Assembly: GCA_965662265.1 (NCBI GenBank)
Contig: CBFIGX010000003.1
Coordinates: 124,001 to 188,000, forward strand
Direction: 5' to 3'
Length of the DNA: 64,000 nt
Source of the DNA: CBFIGX01 sp965662265
GTDB lineage: Bacteria; Bacteroidota; Bacteroidia; Flavobacteriales; UBA7430
The translations under genes and the position numbers were made by a program. The notes below the pieces were generated by a model that saw only the letters and a program-made list of their open reading frames with translations, did no database searches and was not told where the DNA came from. Positions 43,641-51,965 of this stretch are shown one piece after another (position 1 is the first letter of the stretch; each line of letters begins with the position of its first letter).

Positions 43641-44273
43641 ATGAGTTTTTTAGAAACTAAAAAAGGAAAGAATTTTATGTCAAAATTATACGGTATTGGT
43701 GCTGCCGTAGTAATTTTGGGTGCTTTATTTAAAATTCAACACTGGACAGGAGCAGATGAGATGTTAATTTTAGGTTTGGGTACTGAAGCAATAATATTTT
43801 TTGTTTCAGCCTTTGAAAAACCACAAAAGGAATATGATTGGTCTTTAGTATATCCGGAGCTTACAGGTATGAACGATGATCAAATTAGTCCAGTAAAAGA
43901 GTTAGATAATATGCTTGAAAAAGCAAAGGTAGACGGTGAGCTAATAAATAGTCTAGGCGAAGGATTGCGAAAAGTTAACAAGGCAGCTAATGGTATTGGA
44001 TCTGTTGTAGAAATAGCAGATAGTACCAAAGAGTATAGTGAGCAAGTTTCTGCAGCAGCTAAAAAGTTAGAAAACATCAATTCTTTATATGAAGATCAAA
44101 TTAAGTCTTCTGCAGAACAAGCAAATGCAACCAAAAGAATGGCTGCTAACATGACATCCTCATTAGATAACGCAGAGCAAATGCGTGTTGAGTTAGAAAT
44201 GCTCAAAACAAATTTAAGCGAGTTAAATTCAGTTTATGGCAACATGCTAAATGCCATGAATATTAATAAATAA
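43641..44273 (+). CDS. gldL: T9SS motor protein GldL
   Basis: Inner-membrane part of the proton-driven GldL-GldM motor. Two transmembrane helices near the N-terminus: LYGIGAAVVILGALFKIQHW (about 16-35) and MLILGLGTEAIIFFVSAF (about 41-58). The glutamate in the second helix (E49) and the K31/H34 in the first are the polar residues in membrane helices that GldL studies implicate in proton coupling. A cytoplasmic coiled-coil region of about 140 residues follows. 210 residues. Confidence 0.93.
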   Translation: MSFLETKKGKNFMSKLYGIGAAVVILGALFKIQHWTGADEMLILGLGTEAIIFFVSAFEKPQKEYDWSLVYPELTGMNDDQISPVKELDNMLEKAKVDGELINSLGEGLRKVNKAANGIGSVVEIADSTKEYSEQVSAAAKKLENINSLYEDQIKSSAEQANATKRMAANMTSSLDNAEQMRVELEMLKTNLSELNSVYGNMLNAMNINK

Positions 44274-44307
44274 ACTACTGTCTAAACAGTTCACAAAATA
44301 AATCGTA

Positions 44308-45870
44308 ATGGCAGGAGGAAGATTATCACCAAGGCAAAAAATGATCAACATGATGTATCTCGTGTTGACAGCACTTTTAGCCTTAAACGTATCTAAAGAT
44401 ATACTAAAAGCTTTTCAAAAAGTTGAGGCTTCTTTAGGTACTGCTGTAGAAAACATTGCGCAGCAAAATGACTTAGTTTATGCAGAGTTTACCAAAGCAG
44501 CAGAGAATAACCCAGCTAAAGTAATGCAGTGGAAGGATATCGCTTTTGATATTAAAGAAGATGCTGATTTCTTGAAAGATTACATTACCGAGCTAAAGGA
44601 TTCTCTTATTGTTAAAACAGGAGGCTATGATGAGGAAGGGAATTTAGTTGGTATGGACAACCTAGAAAAAGTTGCCAACGAAATGTTAATGAAGCCTCAG
44701 AAGGGAGCAAAGCTTAAAGCAGAAGTAGAAAAGTATAGAGATAATTTATTAGCTATCCCTGTAATCAGTGAAAACGAAGAGTTGAGTTCTTTAATAAAAA
44801 CATCTTTCAATACAGATGATATCGTAACTACAAAAAGTACCTACTCTTGGGAAAAAGATAAATTTGACCATTATCCACTAATTGCTGTTCTTACTTTTTT
44901 AAGACAGATACAAGGTGATGTTGTAAGTATTGAATCTAAAGCTGTAAATTATCTTCGTTCAAATATTGGAGCTGATGATATGAAGTTTTCTACGGTAAAA
45001 GCACAAGTTATTTCACCGAAGAACTACGTTATGGAAGGCGATAGTTTTAAAGCATCAATTTCTATTGCTGCATACGATGATTCTCAATCTCCTACGATTC
45101 TTGTTACAGATGTATTTATAGGAGATACGCTTCCTGACTTTTCCCAGGCAGATACCGTCTTTAATGTTTTAGACGGGAAAGGAATGTATTCTATTCCAGC
45201 TAGAGGAATTGGTACTCAGAAAAAAGCGGCTAAAATTCAGTTAGCTACAGAAGAAGGTGTCAAAGAGTATCAAGAGATCTTTGAATTCCAGGTTGCTAAG
45301 CCTATGGCAGTGGTGTCACCTACTAAGATGAACGTATTCTACAGAGGTGTGCCTAATCCAATTGAGGTGTCTGTGCCAGGTTTCTCTCCTGAAGACCTCC
45401 AAGTGTCTGGTAGCAACGTTACACTTAAAAGAATAAAGCCAGGTCAGTATGAGGCATCCGTAAGCAAAAAAGCTAAAGGTACTGCCAAGATTACTGTTAA
45501 AGCCAATGGTCGTACTATTGGAAAACCAATAGAATTTCGTTTAAAAAGAATACCTTCCCCAACCGCAAGTATAAATGGTAAAAAGGAAGGAACAATGTCT
45601 AAAGGAAAATTAAGTAAAGCACAAGGTATTTTGGCTTCTTTACCTCAATTTCCATTTGACCTTAAATACAAAGTAGAATCGTTTGACGTTCGTCTAAAAG
45701 ATGGAGAGTATACCAAAACGATAAAAGTAAAGGGTAATAAGTTTACAACTGAAGTAAAAGAAAAGATTGTTAAACTTAAACCAGGTTCTGATATTTCGTT
45801 TACAAACATAAAGGCCAAAGGCCCTGATGGGCGTAAACAATGTGGGGCAATAATTTTGACAGTACAGTAA
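44308..45870 (+). CDS. gldM: T9SS motor protein GldM
   Basis: Partner of GldL; one N-terminal transmembrane helix (MINMMYLVLTALLALNVS) continues into a large periplasmic rod that reaches the GldK-GldN ring. The start AGGRLSPRQKMINMMYLVLT is highly conserved. The periplasmic part has a helical D1 domain followed by beta domains (VVSPTKMNVFYRGVPNPIEV, region). 520 residues, the usual size. Confidence 0.95.
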   Translation: MAGGRLSPRQKMINMMYLVLTALLALNVSKDILKAFQKVEASLGTAVENIAQQNDLVYAEFTKAAENNPAKVMQWKDIAFDIKEDADFLKDYITELKDSLIVKTGGYDEEGNLVGMDNLEKVANEMLMKPQKGAKLKAEVEKYRDNLLAIPVISENEELSSLIKTSFNTDDIVTTKSTYSWEKDKFDHYPLIAVLTFLRQIQGDVVSIESKAVNYLRSNIGADDMKFSTVKAQVISPKNYVMEGDSFKASISIAAYDDSQSPTILVTDVFIGDTLPDFSQADTVFNVLDGKGMYSIPARGIGTQKKAAKIQLATEEGVKEYQEIFEFQVAKPMAVVSPTKMNVFYRGVPNPIEVSVPGFSPEDLQVSGSNVTLKRIKPGQYEASVSKKAKGTAKITVKANGRTIGKPIEFRLKRIPSPTASINGKKEGTMSKGKLSKAQGILASLPQFPFDLKYKVESFDVRLKDGEYTKTIKVKGNKFTTEVKEKIVKLKPGSDISFTNIKAKGPDGRKQCGAIILTVQ

Positions 45871-45889
45871 TTTTTAACACAAAGCGATC

Positions 45890-46768
45890 ATGAAAATATT
45901 TAAGATTGCCTTAACAGGTTTAGCACTTTTAGTAAGCTCGTCGTTATTTGCACAAGTAAATGTATTGGAGTATAATCCAAAGCCATCAGCAAAAGACGGT
46001 CATGCATTTGTTAGACATCACAATTACCAAAACAGAGTATTAGAATATCCTTTCGTTAGAGAAGACGATATCTTGTGGTCTAAAACTTATTTGCAAAGAA
46101 TTGATTTAAGACAAAAGAGGAACCATCCTTTATATTACCCTACCTATCCAGTTAAAATAGGTGGAGGTGAATTTCGTATGAATCTTGCGGATAATCTTTT
46201 AAAGGCTGTTATGGAAGATCAAACCTTGACGGCTTACGACTCAGAATATTTTGATGAAGTTGTTACCAAAGAAAAAATCAATAAAATGTTATTTTCGATA
46301 GATACCATCGAATATGAAGATATTGATTCAGGAGAGCTAATTTCAGAACTTGATACCGTTAAGGTTGAAAGTAAAGATATTAAAGAATATGTCATAATCG
46401 AAGATCGTTTCTTCGATAAGAAAAGATCTGTTATAGATGTGCGAATATTAGGTCTTTGTCCTGTTGCCGAAATCATGAATAAAGAGACTTTAGAAATGGA
46501 GAAAGTTAAATTATTTTGGGTTTGGTTTCCTGAGGCGCGTCAGATTTTAGCAAATGCTACAGTTTATAACACACAAAACAGAGCGGAAAGAATGACTTAT
46601 GATGAGTATCTTCACAAACGTTTATTTGCTAGTGTTATCACGAAGGAAACTAACCTTTACGATCGCGCAATATTTGAATACAAAAAAGATAGAATGCAAC
46701 AGCTCCTAGAGGCTGACCGGATTAAGAATGATATTCGTAATATGGAATCAGATCTTTGGGAATATTAA
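45890..46768 (+). CDS. gldN: T9SS ring protein GldN/PorN
   Basis: Periplasmic protein that forms the GldK-GldN ring. A signal peptide (MKIFKIALTGLALLVSSSLFAQ) precedes the GldN domain: VREDDILWSKTYLQRIDLR, PLYYPTYPV, FWVWFPEARQILANATVYN (regions). 292 residues. Last gene of the T9SS operon; a terminator follows. Confidence 0.93.
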   Translation: MKIFKIALTGLALLVSSSLFAQVNVLEYNPKPSAKDGHAFVRHHNYQNRVLEYPFVREDDILWSKTYLQRIDLRQKRNHPLYYPTYPVKIGGGEFRMNLADNLLKAVMEDQTLTAYDSEYFDEVVTKEKINKMLFSIDTIEYEDIDSGELISELDTVKVESKDIKEYVIIEDRFFDKKRSVIDVRILGLCPVAEIMNKETLEMEKVKLFWVWFPEARQILANATVYNTQNRAERMTYDEYLHKRLFASVITKETNLYDRAIFEYKKDRMQQLLEADRIKNDIRNMESDLWEY

Positions 46769-46783
46769 CCTTACCGAATCTCT

Positions 46784-46809
46784 AAAAGCTCCCATTGGGA
46801 GCTTTTTTT
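46784..46809 (+). terminator. Rho-independent terminator after gldN
   Basis: AAAAGCTCCC (46784-46793) pairs with GGGAGCTTTT (46797-46806) around the loop ATT and runs into seven T residues. It ends the porP-gldN transcript and shows that the next gene must start after it. Confidence 0.9.
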
Positions 46810-46812
46810 AAT

Positions 46813-47871
46813 ATGAATAAGTTCGATTACATAATAGTAGGTCAGGGCCTTGCAGGAACAGTACTTATTTATAAATTATTACAATTAGGAAAAAGTGTAT
46901 GTCTAATAGACAGGGAGCACATGTCAGCTGCATCTATGGTTGCGTTGGGCGCATACAACCCGATGGTTTTAAGAAGATTTACACCTTGTTGGAACGTAGA
47001 ATATCAACTTCCTGATCTCTACGATTTTATCAAATCTTTCGAGAATACGTTTCATTGTACCATCCATCAACCATTCAAGTTATTGCGAAAATTTATCTCT
47101 ATAGAAGAGCAAAATCTATGGCTTGAAAAATCAGAAGGAATGCGTCTAAAACCCTATATGAACTCTAGTTTTGTTGAAAATAATTACAAGCACTTAAAAG
47201 CAGATTTAGGTTTTGGCGAGGTAACTAACTCTGGGCGTGTTTTTTTGCCTTTAATGATTTCTACACTAAGATCACATCTTAAAGAACATTCCATAGTAAT
47301 TGACGATATTTTTTCTTTTGCGGATTTAGATTTGACTCATAATAAAGTTAGGTATAAAAATATAGAAGCTGATAATATTGTGTTTTGTGAAGGTCATAGA
47401 ATGACTAAAAACCCTTATTTCAACTATCTACCTCTTCATACAACAAAAGGAGAGCTCCTTACTGTTAAGTTGAAAAATACCCAAGTTGAAGAGCTCATTA
47501 AAAGTGGTGTTTATTTAATGCCACTAGGAAATGATCTTTACAGAGTAGCAGCTACATTTAACAATGGGGTAAACGATGAACTTTGTACTGTAGAAGGTAA
47601 AAATGAGTTGCTTTTAAAACTCTCTAAACTCGTTGATGAATGCCCAGAGGTTGTAAACCACCAAGCAGGTATCAGACCAACAGTTAAAGATAGAAGAGCT
47701 TTAATAGGTGTACACCCTGAGCATTCTAAGATGTTTGTTTTTAATGGGCTTGGCACCAGAGGAATATTATTGGCACCATATTTAGCGAAACAATTAATTT
47801 CATTTATTGAAGATCAAGTATCTATTGATCCAGAAGTTAACATTAAGAGGTTTGAAGCCATGCATTCATGA
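46813..47871 (+). CDS. FAD-dependent oxidoreductase (DAO family)
   Basis: A 352-residue flavoprotein of the D-amino-acid oxidase family: FDYIIVGQGLAGTVLIYKL at the N-terminus (GxGxxG Rossmann fold) and a C-terminal region GIRPTVKDRRALIGVHPEH followed by FNGLGTRGILLAPYLAKQL. The usual substrate class (amino acid, glycine or tRNA-linked amine) is not evident. The ATG at 46813 is chosen because an in-frame TTG upstream lies inside the terminator hairpin. Start of a two-gene operon with the ABC-F gene, whose ATG overlaps its stop by four bases. Confidence 0.85.
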   Translation: MNKFDYIIVGQGLAGTVLIYKLLQLGKSVCLIDREHMSAASMVALGAYNPMVLRRFTPCWNVEYQLPDLYDFIKSFENTFHCTIHQPFKLLRKFISIEEQNLWLEKSEGMRLKPYMNSSFVENNYKHLKADLGFGEVTNSGRVFLPLMISTLRSHLKEHSIVIDDIFSFADLDLTHNKVRYKNIEADNIVFCEGHRMTKNPYFNYLPLHTTKGELLTVKLKNTQVEELIKSGVYLMPLGNDLYRVAATFNNGVNDELCTVEGKNELLLKLSKLVDECPEVVNHQAGIRPTVKDRRALIGVHPEHSKMFVFNGLGTRGILLAPYLAKQLISFIEDQVSIDPEVNIKRFEAMHS

Positions 47872-49799
47872 TAAGTTTACAAGATATAGGCGTACAGTTT
47901 GGGGGTGATTTGCTGTTTAGCGAATTGAGCTTTATGTTAAATAAAGGAGACAGAGTTGGTCTTGTTGGTAAAAATGGGGCTGGAAAGTCAACCTTATTAA
48001 AACTAATATACCACCAAACTGGATTTAGTACTGGTAATATAAGTGTTCAAAAAGAAAAAAGAATAGGATATTTATCTCAAGATATTGATTTTGAGTCTGG
48101 CAATACGGTTGTTGAAGAAGCCGAAAAAGCATTTGTAGAAATTAATCGTCTTCAATCTAATTTAGCAGCCATTCAGATAGAACTGAATCAGCGTACAGAT
48201 TATGAGTCTGAGTACTATCTTGAATTAATTAATAAAAGCGTTGCTTACGAAGATGAACTTACCATTCTGGGTGCATATTCACTTCATGCTAATATCGAAA
48301 AAGTACTTTATGGGCTAGGTTTTAAAAATGAAGATTTAAGTAAGAAAACGGAAACATTTAGTGGTGGATGGAGGATGCGTATTGAGCTGGCAAAAGTACT
48401 TTTAAGCAAGCCTGATGTGTTATTACTTGATGAGCCTACCAATCATTTAGATATAGAGTCAATTGTTTGGTTAGAACAATTTTTAAAAAATTATACAGGA
48501 GCTATTCTTTTAGTCTCTCACGACAAAACATTCTTAGATCAAGTGTCTAACAGAACGATAGAGATTGCTAATCATCAGATATACGATTATAAAGCACCAT
48601 ATAGTAAATACCTAATTTTGCGAAAAGAGCGTATTGAACAACAATTAGCAGTGTATAAAAATCAAGAAAAAGAAATAAAGCATACGCAAAAATTAATCGA
48701 TAAGTTTAGATATAAAGCCAATAAGGCCGCATTTGCACAAAGTCTTATAAAGAAGCTTGAGCGAATGGATAAGGTTGAAGTTGATACTATGTCTGTAAAG
48801 AAAATGGCCTTTACTTTTCCAGAATCAGATCCTTCTGGTAAAGTTGTGCTTGAGATGTCACAGCTTTCTAAATCGTATGAGGAAAAATTAGTTTTAAATA
48901 ACGTAGAGCTTCAAATAAATAGAGGAGATAGATACGCATTGGTGGGGCAAAATGGTCAGGGTAAATCTACGTTAATTAAGTGCATTGCGAAACAAGTTAG
49001 TTTTCAAGGGACAATAGAGTTGGGTCATCGTGTTCAAATGAGCTATTTTGCTCAAAATCAAGCAGAGTTGTTAGATCCTGAACAATCTGTATTAGAACTC
49101 ATAGAGCGTTCAGCCGACGACACACTCCGCCCTAGGTCAAGAGATATGTTGGGTTCTTTTTTGTTTAGTAATGACGATGTAGATAAAAAGATTAAAGTGC
49201 TTTCTGGTGGAGAACGTTCTCGTCTTGCACTATGTGAAATGTTACTTCAGAGTTCAAACTTATTAATTCTTGATGAACCAACAAATCATCTTGATATTAA
49301 TTCAAAAGAAGTATTAAAAGAAGCCTTGAAATCTTACAAAGGAACCTTGTTAATAGTGTCTCACGACAGAGATTTTCTCGATGGATTAACCAATATGGTC
49401 TTAGAGTTTAAAGATGGTTTGGTTAAACCTCATATTGGATCAGTGTCTGAGTATCTTAATTATCGTAAGATTGAGTCGATGCGGGACTTGGAAAAGAAAA
49501 CCAATATTGTTAAGGTGTCTCAACCTAAACAATTAGATAAATACGCTAGGAAAGCGCTAGAGAAGTCCATAAAAAAATGTAGCAATCAACTTTCTAAAAT
49601 AGTAAGGAAAATAAAAGAACTAGAGAGTAATATCGCTGCATCAGATTTAAAATTATCAAATCCTGTAGAGTTTGAAAAATTAATGGATGACCATGATTTT
49701 TTTAAGTCGTACGAGGATTCCAAAGACATGTTAGATAAGGCAATGGAAGAATGGGCAGTACTAGAAGACGAATTAGAGCAATTAATGTCACAAAGGTAA
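47868..49799 (+). CDS. ABC-F family ATPase (Uup-like)
   Basis: Soluble twin-ATPase of the ABC-F group, acting on ribosomes; not a transporter, as no membrane domain is present. First cassette: GLVGKNGAGKSTLLK, FSGGWRMRIELAKVL, VLLLDEPTNHLDIES. Second: ALVGQNGQGKSTLIK, LSGGERSRLALCEML, LLILDEPTNHLDINS. A lysine-rich inter-cassette linker and a C-terminal coiled coil (about 555-643) are typical of Uup. 643 residues. Its stop overlaps by 12 bases with the end of the convergent gene on the other strand. Confidence 0.92.
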   Translation: MISLQDIGVQFGGDLLFSELSFMLNKGDRVGLVGKNGAGKSTLLKLIYHQTGFSTGNISVQKEKRIGYLSQDIDFESGNTVVEEAEKAFVEINRLQSNLAAIQIELNQRTDYESEYYLELINKSVAYEDELTILGAYSLHANIEKVLYGLGFKNEDLSKKTETFSGGWRMRIELAKVLLSKPDVLLLDEPTNHLDIESIVWLEQFLKNYTGAILLVSHDKTFLDQVSNRTIEIANHQIYDYKAPYSKYLILRKERIEQQLAVYKNQEKEIKHTQKLIDKFRYKANKAAFAQSLIKKLERMDKVEVDTMSVKKMAFTFPESDPSGKVVLEMSQLSKSYEEKLVLNNVELQINRGDRYALVGQNGQGKSTLIKCIAKQVSFQGTIELGHRVQMSYFAQNQAELLDPEQSVLELIERSADDTLRPRSRDMLGSFLFSNDDVDKKIKVLSGGERSRLALCEMLLQSSNLLILDEPTNHLDINSKEVLKEALKSYKGTLLIVSHDRDFLDGLTNMVLEFKDGLVKPHIGSVSEYLNYRKIESMRDLEKKTNIVKVSQPKQLDKYARKALEKSIKKCSNQLSKIVRKIKELESNIAASDLKLSNPVEFEKLMDDHDFFKSYEDSKDMLDKAMEEWAVLEDELEQLMSQR

Positions 49800-51965
49800 T
49801 ATCACTAATTTACTGGAATGTCGTCTTTTTTTATGCTTGATAATCAATGAATAAGCGCCTGGCTTAATACCGTTTAAGCTTATTTGCTTAGCTAAATTTG
49901 TGTGTTCTAAAACAGTCCGCCCCATATTATCTATTAATGATAACTCATAATGATCATTTGAATTGAGATTGATGTTAATATGGTTTGATGCTGGATTAGG
50001 TGTAACTAGATTTTTGTAATCAAAATTTACGATAGACATGTCGGTGATATTATAAATTGCTGTTCCGTAACAGTTATTGTCTAGATCATATACCTCCAAC
50101 ATATAGGTGCCATTTTGATCTACCAAGAGGCTTTTGTCTGTTTCTCCATCAATTATCTCATTATTATAGTACCACTGATATGTAATGTTTAGGTTGGAAG
50201 AACTAGATAGTGAGTTAGATTCATTATTATAATTAATATCGATGTCAACATATTCACATAAACCTTCATCTGTAGCATCTGAATTATAGTTACAAGCATC
50301 GATATCTGTACAGCCAATTATTTCTAGCTCATCACAAACGCCATCTTGGTCTGTGTCGTTAATACACTCATTATCACAGTTGTAATAGTTTGCAGCGTAT
50401 GTACACCCTTCATTTTCAGTGGCTTCTGCATCAAAGTTACAGGCAGTTACATCTGTACATCCTAGTACTTCTAATTCATCGCATGTACCATCACCATCAC
50501 TATCATTTAAACAATTAAGAGTGCAGTCATAATACATTTGTTCGTATGTACATTCACCGTTATCAGTCGCCATCGGATTATAATTGCATGCTACAGGGTC
50601 TAAACACCCTATTTCTTCTAGTTCATCGCAAATGTTATCTCCGTCACTATCATTTGTACACGTAGAGTCACAGTTGTAATAGCTTTCAGGGTAGATGCAA
50701 GACAATGATGGGTCTGTAGCTAATATATCAAAGTTGCAAGCCATATTATCCATACAGCCTATAATTTCGTATATATTACATACACCGTCACCATCACTAT
50801 CTTGGGTGCATTCTCCATCACAATTATATCCCACTTCTGGATATTCACAACTTCCGTCGTTGTTGTTTGCTATTGGGTTAAAATTGCAAGCGTTACTGTA
50901 GGTGCACCCCATTATAATACATGATCCGTCATCACTAGTAGATAGAGCGTTAAAGTTTTCAGCAAGGGGATTGGTGCAGCCTAGAATTTCATCCGCATCA
51001 CAAATACCATCAAAATCAGTGTCAATAAAGTCACATGAATAATCGTTCGTATTGGCAAGTTCATTGTAATTACATGCATTCGGATCTGTGCACCCTAATA
51101 CAACTTCAGTAACACAGGTTCCATTATCTACATTTGCTTGTGAATTAAACTCTGTATAATTAGGGTCAGTACAACCAGTAACAATAAGTTCTACACATAA
51201 GGAGTTGTCCGAGACGTTAACATCAGGACTATATTCTAAATAGTTCTCGTTAGTACATCCTTTCGTAATAAGAGTCATACAAGAACCGTCATCGACATTT
51301 GGATTTAAGTAGTTTTCGTCGATAATTATTTCATACAAGCCTATAGATATCTCTACATAATTAAAATACTCTAAATAGTCATTATCCGTGCATCCTTCTA
51401 TTACTGCGCTTAGGCAAGAACCGTCATCAAGGTTGGCTTGTGGGTCAAACTCTAAAAAACTATTATCTGTACAACCACTAATAATTAGATTCTCGCAAGA
51501 GCCGTCATCTATAGTCGCATCTTCATTATATTCAAAGTAATTAGAATCTGTACACCCTTCAATATCTATATTTTCAATAGTAAAAGAACTGCCAGTTTCA
51601 TAACCCCAGTCTCCTTCATCATAGAATATTTGTATGCCTTCTAGTAAGAGTGTTACAGAACCATCGTCGTCTCCCCAGCCCCAATCTAGGAGTCCATCAC
51701 CGTAACTATCAGACATTGTAAAATTGTATTCTCCAGGGTCAAGGCAAAATATAAACTGTTCTGTGTCGAAGTTATTACTGTTGGCAAAGCTTTGTTCGGA
51801 TATAACTTGTGAACTTGAGCTTAACTCAAATGATATTTCGTAACTATAATCGGCAAATTGAATCTCTATAACTAATTCAGATTGGTTGTTAAGACATTGC
51901 GCGAACAATATATGTCCATGAACTAAAAAACACAAAAAAAATAGTAGAGCCCTAAATCTCATCAT
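49788..51965 (-). CDS. Exported cysteine-rich repeat protein with T9SS type A sorting domain
   Basis: A 725-residue secreted protein. Signal peptide MMRFRALLFFLCFLVHGHILFAQ; an N-terminal beta domain with YNFTMSDSYGDGLLDWGWG; then twelve cysteine-rich units beginning GCTD or a variant and usually ending DGSC (for example GCTDPNACNYNELA). From the sixth unit on they alternate with five DxDxDGxCDE-type acidic loops (DSDGDGVC, DTDQDGVC) resembling calcium-binding thrombospondin type 3 repeats. An Ig-like segment follows, then a C-terminal sorting domain (LVTPNPASNHI, NGIKPGAYSLII, SSKLVILPL). It should be delivered to the surface by the T9SS. The ATG overlaps the upstream stop (ATGA). Confidence 0.85.
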   Translation of the reverse strand: MMRFRALLFFLCFLVHGHILFAQCLNNQSELVIEIQFADYSYEISFELSSSSQVISEQSFANSNNFDTEQFIFCLDPGEYNFTMSDSYGDGLLDWGWGDDDGSVTLLLEGIQIFYDEGDWGYETGSSFTIENIDIEGCTDSNYFEYNEDATIDDGSCENLIISGCTDNSFLEFDPQANLDDGSCLSAVIEGCTDNDYLEYFNYVEISIGLYEIIIDENYLNPNVDDGSCMTLITKGCTNENYLEYSPDVNVSDNSLCVELIVTGCTDPNYTEFNSQANVDNGTCVTEVVLGCTDPNACNYNELANTNDYSCDFIDTDFDGICDADEILGCTNPLAENFNALSTSDDGSCIIMGCTYSNACNFNPIANNNDGSCEYPEVGYNCDGECTQDSDGDGVCNIYEIIGCMDNMACNFDILATDPSLSCIYPESYYNCDSTCTNDSDGDNICDELEEIGCLDPVACNYNPMATDNGECTYEQMYYDCTLNCLNDSDGDGTCDELEVLGCTDVTACNFDAEATENEGCTYAANYYNCDNECINDTDQDGVCDELEIIGCTDIDACNYNSDATDEGLCEYVDIDINYNNESNSLSSSSNLNITYQWYYNNEIIDGETDKSLLVDQNGTYMLEVYDLDNNCYGTAIYNITDMSIVNFDYKNLVTPNPASNHININLNSNDHYELSLIDNMGRTVLEHTNLAKQISLNGIKPGAYSLIIKHKKRRHSSKLVILPL

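Noticed and set aside
46795..46812. TTG start for the FAD oxidoreductase
   Set aside because: It lies inside the gldN terminator hairpin and T-run; the ATG at 46813 is the sensible start.
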